Assembly: GCF_041675725.1 (NCBI RefSeq)
Contig: NZ_JBAYTI010000001.1
Location: 1 to 64,000, forward strand
Source of the DNA: Castellaniella sp041675725
Lineage (GTDB): Bacteria; Pseudomonadota; Gammaproteobacteria; Burkholderiales; Burkholderiaceae_B
Reading direction: 5' to 3'
DNA: 64,000 nucleotides
This document shows positions 1 to 8,957 of the stretch, piece after piece. How positions within the stretch are numbered: position 1 is the first letter of the stretch; each line of letters starts with the position of its first letter. The translations under genes were made by a program, and so were the position numbers. The notes below the pieces were generated by a model. The model was not told where the DNA came from. It searched no databases and saw only the letters and a list, made by a program, of their open reading frames with translations.

Positions 1-1
1 C

Positions 2-88
2 AGGGCCTATGGCTTCAGAAACTTTGAGAATTACCGCATGAGAGTCTTGGCTCAATGCGGTTGGAACGGTGTCATCAACCGTGTCTAG
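2..88 (+). CDS. ISL3-family transposase, C-terminal end (partial)
   Basis: The reading frame enters from outside the window and ends at a TAG at 86-88. Its 28 visible residues include RAYGFRNFENYRMRVLAQCG, which matches the conserved C-terminal block of ISL3-type (IS1001/IS1165-like) DDE transposases as I know them. The rest of the transposase, including the catalytic residues, lies upstream, so intactness cannot be judged. A likely terminal inverted repeat follows directly, so this is read as the right end of an insertion sequence just downstream of a tRNA-Gly gene. Confidence 0.7.
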   Translation, partial: RAYGFRNFENYRMRVLAQCGWNGVINRV

Positions 89-94
89 TGAATG

Positions 95-122
95 CCCATC
101 CCCCGTTTATGGGGTAGAGCCC
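95..122. repeat. candidate right terminal inverted repeat of the ISL3-type element
   Basis: Read on the minus strand this segment begins GGGCTCTACCCC, resembling ISL3-family ends, which typically start GGCTCT or similar. It lies seven bases after the transposase stop. It also contains a small internal CCCC/GGGG hairpin. The left end is outside the window, so neither the pairing nor a target duplication can be confirmed. Confidence 0.4.
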
Positions 123-210
123 AGTGGATCAAGGTTTGCTAAAAATCTCAATCCTGACAAGAGTTTACGACCTTTCTTGGCGTTCTGTGGAAGTCCGTGG
201 AAAGTCGATA

Positions 211-284
211 TGGAGCGGGTGATGGGAATCGAACCCACGCTTGAGGCTTGGGAAGCCGCCGTTCTACCATTGAACTACACCCGC
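211..284 (-). tRNA. tRNA-Gly (anticodon CCC)
   Basis: The minus strand folds as a 74-nt tRNA. The acceptor stem pairs GCGGGTG with CACCCGC, followed by T73 and an encoded CCA. The D-arm contains GTAGTTCAATGGTAGAAC, the anticodon loop is TTCCCAA (anticodon CCC), and the T-arm contains GGTTCGATTCC. It closely resembles bacterial glyU. Its 3' end faces the insertion-sequence remnant about 90 bp away. Confidence 0.95.
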
Positions 285-342
285 CGGGGGGCCACGATGG
301 CAGATCTTGCTAAAATGAAGCGCTGCCACAAACCCCGAAGCT

Positions 343-1098
343 TTGCATTTTATCAGTATTTTGAATCCTTCCAAATCCCCTCTGCCCACACCCACGTCGC
401 TGGGCCCTTCGGGGCGCACGCACATCCATAGTTTCGTGCATCGTCGGGCCCACATCACCGCCGCCCAGGAAGACGCATTGGCACGCTGGCTGCCGCAATG
501 GTCCGTACCCTGGCAAGACACGCCGCTGGACTTTGTGCAGGTGTTCGGGCGGCAGGCCCCGGTCGTGCTGGAGATCGGCTTCGGTATGGGGGAAACCACG
601 CGCCAGATCGCGCAGGCCCGGCCAGATGAAGACTTTCTGGCCATCGAGGTCTTCCAGGCCGGCGTAGGAGCACTGCTACGGCAGATCCATGAGCACGGCC
701 TGGGCAACATCCGCATCATCCAGCACGATGCGGTCGAAGTCCTGCAAACCATGATCCCGCCTGCGAGCCTCGCCGGCGTGCACATTTATTTCCCCGATCC
801 CTGGCCCAAGAAGCGGCATCACAAGCGGCGCCTGATCCAGGCCCCGTTCATCGAACTGCTGGTCAGCCGCATGGCTCCGGGTGCCTATCTGCATTGCGCC
901 ACCGACTGGGCGCCCTACGCCGAACATATGCTGGCGGTCCTGTCCGACCATCCGGGGCTGCAGAATCTTCATGACGGCTTCGCGCCACGGCCCGCCTGGC
1001 GGCCGCAAACCAAATTCGAACGGCGGGGCCTGCGTCTGGGCCATGCCAGCCATGATCTCATCTTTGCCAAACCAAGGTCGAGCCACGATGTATCCTGA
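343..1098 (+). CDS. trmB: tRNA (guanine-N7-)-methyltransferase TrmB
   Basis: TrmB methylates G46 of tRNAs using S-adenosylmethionine and acts in the cytosol. The SAM-binding motif VVLEIGFGMGETT lies near residues 73-85, the family signature IYFPDPWPKKRHHKRRLIQ near 148-166, and the tRNA-binding TKFERRG near the C-terminus. The length of 251 residues is normal. No ATG lies in the N-terminal region and the listed start is a TTG without a strong ribosome binding site, so the N-terminus is uncertain; a GTG near position 434 is an alternative. The 3' end overlaps the next gene by 11 bp, suggesting translational coupling. Confidence 0.93.
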   Translation: MHFISILNPSKSPLPTPTSLGPSGRTHIHSFVHRRAHITAAQEDALARWLPQWSVPWQDTPLDFVQVFGRQAPVVLEIGFGMGETTRQIAQARPDEDFLAIEVFQAGVGALLRQIHEHGLGNIRIIQHDAVEVLQTMIPPASLAGVHIYFPDPWPKKRHHKRRLIQAPFIELLVSRMAPGAYLHCATDWAPYAEHMLAVLSDHPGLQNLHDGFAPRPAWRPQTKFERRGLRLGHASHDLIFAKPRSSHDVS

Positions 1099-2026
1099 AA
1101 TCACGCCCTATGCGCAAGGCCATCTCGATGCGGGGCAAGGGCACCTGGTGTACTGGGAGCTCTGCGGCAACCCCGAAGGCCGTCCGGTCATTTTTCTGCA
1201 CGGCGGGCCGGGGGCGGGTTGTGCCGTCCACCATCGCCGCCTGTTCGATCCGCAACGCTACCGCATCCTGTTGTTCGACCAGCGCGGCTGCGGCCGGTCT
1301 ACCCCATCGGCATGCCTCGAACACAACACCACGCAAGACTTGATCGCCGACATCGAAGAACTGCGAACCACCGTCCTGCAAGCGGACACCATGGTGGTGT
1401 TCGGCGGCTCCTGGGGCTCGACTCTGGCGCTGGCCTATGCTCAGACCCACCCACGGCGGGTCGCCGCTCTGATCCTGCGTGGCATCTTCCTGCTGCGCCA
1501 GGCCGAGCTTCGCTGGTTTTATCAGGAAGGCGCCTCGTGGCTGTTCCCCGACTACTGGCAGGACTACCTGGCCCCCATCCCCGAGGCCGAACGGCATGAC
1601 CTGATCACCGCCTATCATCGGCGCCTGACTGGCGCGGACGATACGCTGCGCTTGCAGGCCGCCCACGCCTGGACACAATGGGAAAGCCGCACCATCAGCC
1701 TGCTGCCCAATCCGGAACACCTGCACTCGCATGCCACGGACGCGGCGGCCCTGGCGTTCGCCCGCATCGAAAACCATTATTTCCACCATCACGGCTTCAT
1801 CGAGGAGGGCCAGTTGCTGGCCCAGGCCAGCCAGCTGGCGGACATCCCGGGGGTCATCATCCAAGGGCGCTATGATGCCTGCACCCCGGCCCGCTCAGCC
1901 TGGGATCTACACCAGGCCTGGCCGCGCGCCGAGTTCCACCTGGTTCCGGATGCCGGCCATGCCTATGATGAGCCCGGCATCCTGAAACAGCTGCTGGCCG
2001 CCACCGACCACTTTGCCCAAGCCTGA
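1088..2026 (+). CDS. pip: prolyl iminopeptidase (alpha/beta hydrolase, peptidase S33)
   Basis: This enzyme releases N-terminal proline from peptides. The 312-residue protein has the oxyanion-loop motif HGGPGAGC, the DQRGCGRS block typical of family S33, the nucleophile elbow GGSWGS and a late GRYDACTP segment followed by DAGHAYDEP, supplying the Asp and His of the triad. The ATG at 1088 was chosen because the protein then starts MYPEITPYAQG, as in family members; the longer upstream frame only shadows trmB. It overlaps trmB and is followed after 12 bp by thiS. Confidence 0.92.
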   Translation: MYPEITPYAQGHLDAGQGHLVYWELCGNPEGRPVIFLHGGPGAGCAVHHRRLFDPQRYRILLFDQRGCGRSTPSACLEHNTTQDLIADIEELRTTVLQADTMVVFGGSWGSTLALAYAQTHPRRVAALILRGIFLLRQAELRWFYQEGASWLFPDYWQDYLAPIPEAERHDLITAYHRRLTGADDTLRLQAAHAWTQWESRTISLLPNPEHLHSHATDAAALAFARIENHYFHHHGFIEEGQLLAQASQLADIPGVIIQGRYDACTPARSAWDLHQAWPRAEFHLVPDAGHAYDEPGILKQLLAATDHFAQA

Positions 2027-2038
2027 CGAGACCCTGCC

Positions 2039-2245
2039 ATGAGCCTGACCCTGCATCTGAATGGGCAACGCACCACCCTGGAAAATGCCCGCACCATACG
2101 CGATCTGCTCGCCCAACTGGGCCTCGAAGACAAGCGCATCGCCGTCGAACGCAACGGCGAGATCGTGCCCAAGAGCAGCCACGCCAATACCCTGCTGGCC
2201 GAGGGCGATCAAATAGAGATCATCACGGCCGTGGGTGGCGGTTAG
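2039..2245 (+). CDS. thiS: sulfur carrier protein ThiS
   Basis: This is a 68-residue ubiquitin-fold sulfur carrier for assembly of the thiamine thiazole ring. The C-terminus ends in GGG, so the terminal Gly-Gly that is adenylated by ThiF and thiocarboxylated is present. The N-terminal MSLTLHLNGQ and the run IRDLLAQLGL are typical. thiG, which often follows thiS, is not present here: the next gene is the convergent ffh. The gene sits 12 bp after pip and is probably co-transcribed with trmB-pip. Confidence 0.88.
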   Translation: MSLTLHLNGQRTTLENARTIRDLLAQLGLEDKRIAVERNGEIVPKSSHANTLLAEGDQIEIITAVGGG

Positions 2246-2300
2246 GCTTGTGGGCCAAGCATAACAAGCGGGTCATGGCAAGCAGGCGCCACGGCGTTGC

Positions 2301-3710
2301 TTAACGGCGCCCGCTCATGCCGGGCAGACCACGCATATTACCCATGGCTCGCATCATCTTGGCCATGCCGCCCTTTTTCATCTGCTTCATCATGCCCTGC
2401 ATCTGATCGAACTGCTTGAGCAGGCGGTTGACCTCTTGCACCGGCACGCCGGCCCCGGCTGCGATGCGGCGCTTGCGGGAAGCCTTGATGAGCTCGGGCT
2501 TACTGCGCTCGAGCGGCGTCATCGAATTGAGTATGCCTTCGGTGCGTGCCAACTGTTTTTCGGCCTGGCCGCCCTGCACCTGCGCCGCTGCCTGGGCGAA
2601 CTGGGCTGGAAGCTTCTCTAGCAGGGATCCCATATCGCCCATTTTCTTGACCTGTTGCAGTTGCTCGCGAAAATCGTTCAGGTCGAAACGCGCACCGGAC
2701 TTCAGCCGCGAGGCCAGCTTCTGCGCTTCGGCGATGTCGATGTTCTTTTGTGCCTGCTCGACCAGCGACACGATGTCGCCCATGCCCAGGATACGCTGGG
2801 CCATGCGCTCGGGATGGAAGGGTTCGAGGCCATCGAGCTTTTCAGAGACCCCCACGAACTTCAGGGGCTTGCCCGTGATCTGGCGCACCGACAGGGCTGC
2901 GCCACCCCGCGCGTCGCCATCCAGCTTGGTGAGCACCACCCCGGTCAACGGCAACGCCTGGGCGAACGCCTGAGCGACATTGACGGCATCCTGACCCTGC
3001 ATGGCATCGACCACGAACAGGGTTTCAACGGGTTCGAGCACCGCATGCAGTTCGGCGATTTCATCCATCATGGCCTGATCGATGCCCAAGCGCCCGGCCG
3101 TATCGACGATGAGCACGTCGTGGTGATGCCGCCGCGCATGATCCAAGGCCTGCCTGGCGATATCGGACGGCTTCTGTTGGGTGTCCGTTGGCAGGAAGTC
3201 CACCCCCACCTGGCCCGCCACCGTCCGCAACTGTTCGATGGCGGCCGGGCGGTAGACGTCTGCGCTGACCACCAGAACCTTCTTCTTGCCCGTTTTGCGC
3301 CCCTGCTGGACATGCCCGCCCTCGGACAGCCACTTGGCCAGCTTGCCGGTGGTGGTGGTCTTGCCCGCCCCCTGCAAACCCGCCATGAGGATGACGGCAG
3401 GCGGCTGCACGGCCAACGACAATTCGGCAGCCCCATCGCCCAGGTCGCCACCCATGAGAGCGGTGAGTTGCTTGTGCACCACCCCGACCAGCGCCTGGCC
3501 CGGATTCAGGCTGCCAACGACCTCTTGGCCCAACGCCTGTTCTTTGACGCGTGCCACGAATTCGCGCACGACCGGCAGGGCCACATCGGCCTCGAGCAGC
3601 GCCATGCGCACTTCGCGCAGCATGTCCTGTGTATTGGACTCGGTCAGCCGGGCCTCGCCCCGCATGGTCTTGACGATGCGCGAAAGGCGGGAGGTGAGAT
3701 TGTCTAGCAT
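2301..3710 (-). CDS. ffh: signal recognition particle protein Ffh
   Basis: Ffh is the GTPase subunit of the bacterial signal recognition particle and binds 4.5S RNA and signal sequences of nascent membrane proteins. The 469-residue protein has the N domain (MLDNLTSRLSRI), the P-loop MAGLQGAGKTTTTGKLA, the G-domain motifs DTAGR and TKLDGDARGG, and a methionine-rich M domain with RRIAAGAGVPVQEVNRLLKQ and a Met/Lys/Gly-rich tail. The ATG at 3710 was preferred over the upstream TTG because it gives the standard family N-terminus. It is divergent from the CcsA-like gene. Confidence 0.97.
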   Translation of the reverse strand: MLDNLTSRLSRIVKTMRGEARLTESNTQDMLREVRMALLEADVALPVVREFVARVKEQALGQEVVGSLNPGQALVGVVHKQLTALMGGDLGDGAAELSLAVQPPAVILMAGLQGAGKTTTTGKLAKWLSEGGHVQQGRKTGKKKVLVVSADVYRPAAIEQLRTVAGQVGVDFLPTDTQQKPSDIARQALDHARRHHHDVLIVDTAGRLGIDQAMMDEIAELHAVLEPVETLFVVDAMQGQDAVNVAQAFAQALPLTGVVLTKLDGDARGGAALSVRQITGKPLKFVGVSEKLDGLEPFHPERMAQRILGMGDIVSLVEQAQKNIDIAEAQKLASRLKSGARFDLNDFREQLQQVKKMGDMGSLLEKLPAQFAQAAAQVQGGQAEKQLARTEGILNSMTPLERSKPELIKASRKRRIAAGAGVPVQEVNRLLKQFDQMQGMMKQMKKGGMAKMMRAMGNMRGLPGMSGRR

Positions 3711-3803
3711 AGAAAAATCCAAAAACTGGTTGATGCAGCAGGCAGGGCTTAAAATGAAAGATTACTGCTTGCGTTGTGCAAGCCGCCAAACGCCAACGAA
3801 ACC

Positions 3804-4697
3804 ATGTCCGTCAGCATTGTATTTCACTTGCTTGCTGCACTGGCCTACGCCTTGCTGGGCTTGGCGGTCTGGCGCCCGCTGTTGCGCCCTTCGATCCGCC
3901 CCGCCGCCGAACCCGATCTGGCCAGTTGGGCTGCTTCTGCACCCATCTCGCCACGCCTGGGCCGGGTGTGCCTGCTGGGTGCCATTATCCTCCATGGTGC
4001 CGGGTTGGGCACGGCGATTCTGGTGCCTCAGGGGCTGTACCTGGGCTGGGCCCTGGCTTTGTCGGTCGCCTTCTGGCTGGGCATGATCGTATTCTGGATC
4101 GAAAATTTCCTGCTGCGCCTCGATAGCCTGCAACTGCTGTTGCTGCCAGCCGCTGCGCTGGCCTGCATATTGGCTGCCCTGTTCCCCGAAGGCTATCTGG
4201 TACCCCATGCCAGCAGCGACTGGCTTCGCCTGCACCTGCTGATTTCCATGGTCGCCTACGGCCTAATGACGGTCTCGGCGCTGCATGCCCTGCTCATGGC
4301 CACGCTCGACCGCCACCTGCACCGCCCCATCCTGACGCAGGACGATGCAGGGCCCATGCACAAGGCCATGGGCCTGCTGCCCCCGTTGCTTACCCTCGAG
4401 CAGCTGTTGTTCCGCCTGATCGGCATCGGCTTCATTGTACTCACCCTCTCGATCCTGACAGGCATCATCGTATCGCTGCAGTTTAGCGACCTCATCCTGC
4501 CACTGGACCACAAATCCGTCTTCACGCTGCTATCCTGGCTCACCTTCGGTGTGCTGCTGACGGGCCGGCGCCTGCGGGGCTGGCGCGGGCGCACGGCGCT
4601 GCGCTGGACACTGGCCGGTTTTGTCTTCCTGCTGCTGTCGTATACCGGCAGCCGCTTCGTTCTTGAAGTCATACTGCAAAGGGCTCCGCTTGGCTAA
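3804..4697 (+). CDS. CcsA/YpjD-type cytochrome c assembly family inner-membrane protein
   Basis: This 297-residue protein is almost wholly hydrophobic, with about eight predicted membrane segments. It has the conserved LHLLISMVAYGLMTVSALHALLM block and the late region around LDHKSVFTLLSWLTFGVLL, as in the CcsA/HemX/YpjD family. Family members handle heme in cytochrome c maturation or related roles, but the exact function of the proteobacterial YpjD branch is not settled. The ATG at 3804 gives an N-terminus directly preceding the first membrane helix. It sits divergent from ffh, as is common in proteobacteria, and overlaps the next small gene by 8 bp. Confidence 0.85.
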   Translation: MSVSIVFHLLAALAYALLGLAVWRPLLRPSIRPAAEPDLASWAASAPISPRLGRVCLLGAIILHGAGLGTAILVPQGLYLGWALALSVAFWLGMIVFWIENFLLRLDSLQLLLLPAAALACILAALFPEGYLVPHASSDWLRLHLLISMVAYGLMTVSALHALLMATLDRHLHRPILTQDDAGPMHKAMGLLPPLLTLEQLLFRLIGIGFIVLTLSILTGIIVSLQFSDLILPLDHKSVFTLLSWLTFGVLLTGRRLRGWRGRTALRWTLAGFVFLLLSYTGSRFVLEVILQRAPLG

Positions 4698-4938
4698 GTT
4701 TCTGCTGTGGGCCGTCGTCATCCTGGCGGTCCTCCTTGTCTCACGCATCCTCGCCCAACAAAAGGCCCGCGCCCGGCACCTCGCCGAACGGCGCCAGGCC
4801 GAGATCGGGCAGCAGGCGGCCGAAACCATGGTGCGCTGCGCGCACTGCCAAGTCTACCTGCCCCGTTCCGAGGCATTCCTCAGCCAGGGGCGCACCTGGT
4901 GCAGCGCCGAACACGCCCGCATGGGGCTCAAGAGGTGA
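4690..4938 (+). CDS. PP0621-family small membrane-anchored Cys-containing protein
   Basis: This 82-residue protein has an N-terminal membrane anchor (FLLWAVVILAVLLVSRIL), a basic, Ala/Arg-rich stretch, and a C-terminal CAHCQVYLPRSEAF...WCSAEH module whose Cys and His could bind a metal. This matches the uncharacterised PP0621 family that commonly sits next to YpjD/CcsA-type genes and ampD. The TTG at 4690 was chosen because it follows an AAAGGG ribosome binding site and overlaps the upstream stop. Its own stop overlaps the GTG of ampD. The function is unknown. Confidence 0.75.
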   Translation: MAKFLLWAVVILAVLLVSRILAQQKARARHLAERRQAEIGQQAAETMVRCAHCQVYLPRSEAFLSQGRTWCSAEHARMGLKR

Positions 4939-5606
4939 GCCCGCGCGCAAAGGCACGCACCGCATCGAGCGCCCTGCCAGGTGCTGCGCTGCCGCGCGAT
5001 ATGTACACCCTGGTGCTCGAAGGCGACGGCTGGCTGGCGCCCGCCAGAGACATCCTGCGCCGGCCCTCCCCCAACCACGATCAGCGCCCTGGCCAGGAAG
5101 ACCCGACGCTACTTGTGTTGCACAACATCAGCCTGCCGCCAGGTCATTTCGGTGGCGATGCGATCATTGATTTTTTCTGCAATACGCTGGATGTCAGCCG
5201 CCATCCGTGGTTCGAAAACATCCGCGACCTGAAGGTCTGCGCGCATTTCCTGATCCGCCGCGATGGCATGATCGTTCAGTTTGCGGCCACCACCGACCGC
5301 GCCTGGCACGCTGGTGTCTCTTCATTCAGGCGCCGCACCCACTGCAACGATTTTTCGATCGGCATCGAGCTCGAGGGCACCGACCACATACCCTATACGC
5401 CGGCCCAATACACACGGCTGGCGGCACTGACCACAGCCCTGCGCGCGCGCCACCCCTTGGCCGACGTCCGGGGTCACGAACACATCGCTCCAGGGCGCAA
5501 GACCGATCCAGGACCCGCCTTCGACTGGCCGCGTTATGGGGTGGAGGCAGGGTGGCCGGATGCCGCACTGCCAGCCGCCGATGATGGCAGTGCGGGGGCT
5601 TGCTGA
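4935..5606 (+). CDS. ampD: 1,6-anhydro-N-acetylmuramyl-L-alanine amidase AmpD
   Basis: AmpD is a cytosolic zinc amidase that cleaves anhydro-muropeptides during cell-wall recycling and so affects AmpR-controlled beta-lactamase expression. The family blocks are all present: LLVLHNISLPPG (zinc His), HFLIRRDGMIVQF, RAWHAGVS (zinc His), CNDFSIGIELEGTD and a C-terminal GHEHIAPGRKTDPGPAFDW with the last ligands. The GTG at 4935 overlaps the preceding stop by 4 bp, as in a coupled operon. The ATG at 5001 gives the length seen in E. coli AmpD and is an equally possible start. Confidence 0.95.
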   Translation: MSPRAKARTASSALPGAALPRDMYTLVLEGDGWLAPARDILRRPSPNHDQRPGQEDPTLLVLHNISLPPGHFGGDAIIDFFCNTLDVSRHPWFENIRDLKVCAHFLIRRDGMIVQFAATTDRAWHAGVSSFRRRTHCNDFSIGIELEGTDHIPYTPAQYTRLAALTTALRARHPLADVRGHEHIAPGRKTDPGPAFDWPRYGVEAGWPDAALPAADDGSAGAC

Positions 5607-5653
5607 ATCGGGCTCGCTGAACCGGGCTTGCAAACCCAGCCCTGCCTTCCAGC

Positions 5654-6814
5654 TCAGTGCGCGCCACCGGCACGCTGTGAAAATCGGCGGTCGAATACAT
5701 GTTCGGCGATCCTGTTCTTCAGGATCTCGATCGAGCCACCGGCAATCATCCAGCCCCGACAGCGTCTTACGCAGTATTCAACCAAGGATTCACGGCTGTA
5801 CCCCATGCCGCCCATGACCTGCAGCGCCTCGTTCGCAATCTCGAACCCTGCCTGGTTGCAATAGGCTTTGGCAATCGCAGTTTCCGCAGCGGACGGAAAA
5901 CCGGTGTCAGCATTGCAGGCTGCACGATACAGCAGCAGTTGCGCGGCATCCAGCTTGATCTGCATATCGGCAAACTTCCATTGCAGCCCCTGGAACTCGC
6001 ACAGCAGACGCCCGAACTGCTGGCGTTGCAGCGCCCATTGGCGCGCTTCCTCGAACGCGTAGCGGCCCAGGGCCAATGAACGGGCCGTATTGCCGATGCG
6101 CTCGACGTTGAAGCCGGCTATCTGCTTCTTGAACCCCCCCTCACCCAGCACAACCTGCTCGTCTGGAATGTACACATCATCGAAGAATATCTCGACCCAC
6201 TCTTCGTCAGACATGAACGCCGAGCGCTTACCCAGGCGCACACCCTCGGCACGCGTCTCGATCATGACCGAACCAATGCCGCGCGTGCCCGGACCAAAGC
6301 GCACGTAAGCGAGGATGAAGTCCGCATGAGGCCCATGCGTGGTAAAAATCTTCGAACCCCGGATACGCCATCCCGCGCCGTCGCGAGTCGCCGTGGTCTT
6401 GAGCTCGGTGACGGCCGAGCCGGCATCGGGCTCGGTCATGCCTACCGAAATCAGCGCTGTGCCTTGCAACAACGGCTGCAGGTATTTTTCTTTCTGGAAG
6501 CCGCTACCGTACTCGGCCAGTACGCGAATTGCTCCAAAATTTCCTGCCTGGACCACGTCGGCGCTACGTGGACACACAGAAGCCACTGTTTCTATGGCGA
6601 TGACCGCGTCCATCAAGGTCCCACCCACGCCACCATCCTGTTCGGAAATAATCAACCCGAGCAAGCCCTGTCCCGCCATGGCCCTCGCGACATCCCACGG
6701 GTATTCACGAGAATGGGCTCTTGCCACAGCGCCATCACGCAGGTTTTTTTCGGCAAACCGGCGCACGGCCGTCTGGAAATCCCTTTGCTCGGGTGTCAGG
6801 GAAAATGCGTACAT
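5654..6814 (-). CDS. acyl-CoA dehydrogenase family protein
   Basis: A flavoprotein of 386 residues, the normal family length. It has the FAD/substrate signature VGMTEPDAGSAVTELKT, a middle beta domain, and a C-terminal helical domain with QVMGGMGYSRE. The usual catalytic glutamate of the EGT motif is absent: the segment reads MIAGGSIEILKN. A glutamate in FNVERIGNTA could serve instead, as in isovaleryl-CoA-type dehydrogenases, so a branched or functionalised short acyl-CoA is a reasonable substrate. The ATG at 6814 lies 6 bp after AGGAG; an adjacent ATG lies at 6817. It is the last gene of the minus-strand arm of the catabolic island, 49 bp after the acyl-CoA synthetase. Confidence 0.9.
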   Translation of the reverse strand: MYAFSLTPEQRDFQTAVRRFAEKNLRDGAVARAHSREYPWDVARAMAGQGLLGLIISEQDGGVGGTLMDAVIAIETVASVCPRSADVVQAGNFGAIRVLAEYGSGFQKEKYLQPLLQGTALISVGMTEPDAGSAVTELKTTATRDGAGWRIRGSKIFTTHGPHADFILAYVRFGPGTRGIGSVMIETRAEGVRLGKRSAFMSDEEWVEIFFDDVYIPDEQVVLGEGGFKKQIAGFNVERIGNTARSLALGRYAFEEARQWALQRQQFGRLLCEFQGLQWKFADMQIKLDAAQLLLYRAACNADTGFPSAAETAIAKAYCNQAGFEIANEALQVMGGMGYSRESLVEYCVRRCRGWMIAGGSIEILKNRIAEHVFDRRFSQRAGGAH

Positions 6815-6863
6815 CATCGACTCCTGGTTGAAATCATGGATCGGTTTGCAGAGCGCGGTAGAT

Positions 6864-8957
6864 TCACGCCACACGGACCAGGGCATCGATGGCTACGACC
6901 CCATTTTCCTGCACGAATAGCGGATTGACTTCGGCCTCTTCCACAACCGGACTGTCCAAATCGGCCAGGTGCGAGAATCGCACGATGGCGTCGGCCAGCG
7001 CATCGATGTCCCCCTGCGGAAGATTCCGGTAGCCGCGCACGAGCCGCGTCAGACGCACCTCGGTAATCATCTGCCGCGCCGTAGATAGGCCGACCGGGGC
7101 AAGGCGGATGGAATAATCCTGATTGAGCTCCGCCGCAATACCTCCGGCACCAAGGATTACGGTAGGTCCCACCAGCGGATCACGCCGGTAACCCAAGATG
7201 AGTTCGATCAGCCCACGCTCCATGGATTGCACCAGAACGCCATCCAGGCGGGCCTGAGGGCGCCGGCGGGCCACATCGGCCAGCAGATCCTGTGTTTGCT
7301 CCTGCAATGCATCGGCCGTCATGATGTCCGTACGCACCCCATTGACCTCAGTCTTATGGGGGATATCGCGTGAACATATCTTGGCCACCACTGGGTATGG
7401 AAGGTCATGCTGTTGCTGGCACCCCTGCAGCAATTGCGCCGACGCAGTACATATACCTAACGCATCGAACACCTGAATAGCCTCGAATTCATTGAGCGGA
7501 CCTTGCTTGGGCACGTCTGCAGGCCAAATTGGGACGCCGCCTCCTACGTCTGTTGGTTCAGGGGCATTCCGGTACAAAAATGCCGACAAGGCATCAGCAC
7601 ATGACTCAGGAGTACGAAAGGCGGCAATGCCTTGTTCATATAAAAGACGCAAAGACGTCCCAGCTTCCGGTGCTAAAAATACAGCCAAAGGCTTGTCGGC
7701 TGGCCGATGCGCCCCAATCAGAGGACGTACCGCATATTCTGGATGAAACTGCGCAGAAGAACCTACTACACTCAATACGCCGTCACACCAGGGCGCTTGC
7801 AGTAATTGTTCGAGTAAATCCTGATACTGCACACCGCTAGCGGCCATGGTTAAATCAATCACCGGAGATGGGCGTAAACGAAGCCCACGTTGTGCCATCC
7901 GCTCTACAAACTCTACCGGCGGAGACACCGCCTCCAAACCCATCAATCCCATGGCATCCACTACCGTTGCAGCACCGCCTCCAGTGGTTGTCATGATCGC
8001 GACGCGAGGTTTCCGATCATGGATGGGTACTGCATCTTTTGCATACGCCTCGGCCATAGGCAGAGTCTCGAACAAGGCCTCCAACGTACGCACGCGTATC
8101 GCCCCATGTGCCCGCAAGAACGCGCCCATGGCAGCGTCATCGCCGGCAATGGCTCCCGTATGCGATCTGGACAGAACCTCGCCCAACTCGGAACGCCCTA
8201 GTTTATATACGATGACGGGCTTGCCCGCGTCATACGCCCTGCGCAGCGCCGCTGCCAAAATGGGCGCTTCGCGTATAGTTTCCAGAAAAAGCAGAATTGA
8301 ATGCGTATTCTCGTCGTCAACGAGGGCGTTCAGAATTTCACCCACCGAAATATCTGCTTCGTTCCCTACTGAAATCGACTTGGCAAAACCAAAGCCACGA
8401 GCCGCAGCACGCGACAAGAGCGATCCCATCATAGACCCGCTTTGGGAAACCATACTCACATGACCCGGCACCAAGTCATCGGCAGCAAACGCGGCATTAA
8501 CGGAAATAATGCAGCCCGACGCGATATTGGCCAGGCCAATTGAATTTGGCCCTAACAACCGCAGGCCCAGGGCCCGAGCACGCTGAACCAGCTTCGCCTG
8601 GCGTTGTACCCCATCTGGTCCTGACTCACCAAATCCATCAGAATAAACCGTAACCACCTTGGCACCAGCTGTCGCGCATTCTTCCAATAGGTCTTCCACC
8701 AAATCATGGGCGACCATAATGAATACGTGGTCAACGGGCTCCGGTAGTTCGGAAAGCGCAGCATAGGCTTGGACGCCAAGAACCTCATCGTGCTGTGGAT
8801 TGACAGGATAAATTCGACCTGAAAATCCATGTTTGCGCATAAAAAGCAGGGGTCGCGCCGTATTTTTCTTTGCATTGCTTGATACGCCAACCAGCGCCAC
8901 GCGACGCGGATCCATCAATGCCCGAATGAAATCATCTTGATTGACCAATGTATTCAT
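6864..8957 (-). CDS. NDP-forming acyl-CoA synthetase (fused alpha-beta, ACD superfamily)
   Basis: This 697-residue protein joins a CoA-binding Rossmann domain (from MDPRRVALVGVSSNAKKN; VTVYSDGFGESG; LRLLGPNSIGLAN), a ligase domain with the phospho-histidine region RSHTGAIAGDDAAMGAF, and a C-terminal ATP-grasp domain starting near PYPVVAKICSRDIPHKTEVNG. That architecture belongs to ADP-forming acetyl/acyl-CoA synthetases, which make acyl-CoA from a carboxylic acid, ATP and CoA. It overlaps the PrpD-like gene by 4 bp and precedes the acyl-CoA dehydrogenase, so it probably activates the acid that the dehydrogenase oxidises. The substrate is not known. Confidence 0.9.
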   Translation of the reverse strand: MNTLVNQDDFIRALMDPRRVALVGVSSNAKKNTARPLLFMRKHGFSGRIYPVNPQHDEVLGVQAYAALSELPEPVDHVFIMVAHDLVEDLLEECATAGAKVVTVYSDGFGESGPDGVQRQAKLVQRARALGLRLLGPNSIGLANIASGCIISVNAAFAADDLVPGHVSMVSQSGSMMGSLLSRAAARGFGFAKSISVGNEADISVGEILNALVDDENTHSILLFLETIREAPILAAALRRAYDAGKPVIVYKLGRSELGEVLSRSHTGAIAGDDAAMGAFLRAHGAIRVRTLEALFETLPMAEAYAKDAVPIHDRKPRVAIMTTTGGGAATVVDAMGLMGLEAVSPPVEFVERMAQRGLRLRPSPVIDLTMAASGVQYQDLLEQLLQAPWCDGVLSVVGSSAQFHPEYAVRPLIGAHRPADKPLAVFLAPEAGTSLRLLYEQGIAAFRTPESCADALSAFLYRNAPEPTDVGGGVPIWPADVPKQGPLNEFEAIQVFDALGICTASAQLLQGCQQQHDLPYPVVAKICSRDIPHKTEVNGVRTDIMTADALQEQTQDLLADVARRRPQARLDGVLVQSMERGLIELILGYRRDPLVGPTVILGAGGIAAELNQDYSIRLAPVGLSTARQMITEVRLTRLVRGYRNLPQGDIDALADAIVRFSHLADLDSPVVEEAEVNPLFVQENGVVAIDALVRVA

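Noticed and set aside
2655..3707. 350-residue open frame on the plus strand opposite ffh
   Set aside because: It is antisense to a clear ffh gene, has no recognisable domain and arises from GC-rich codon bias.
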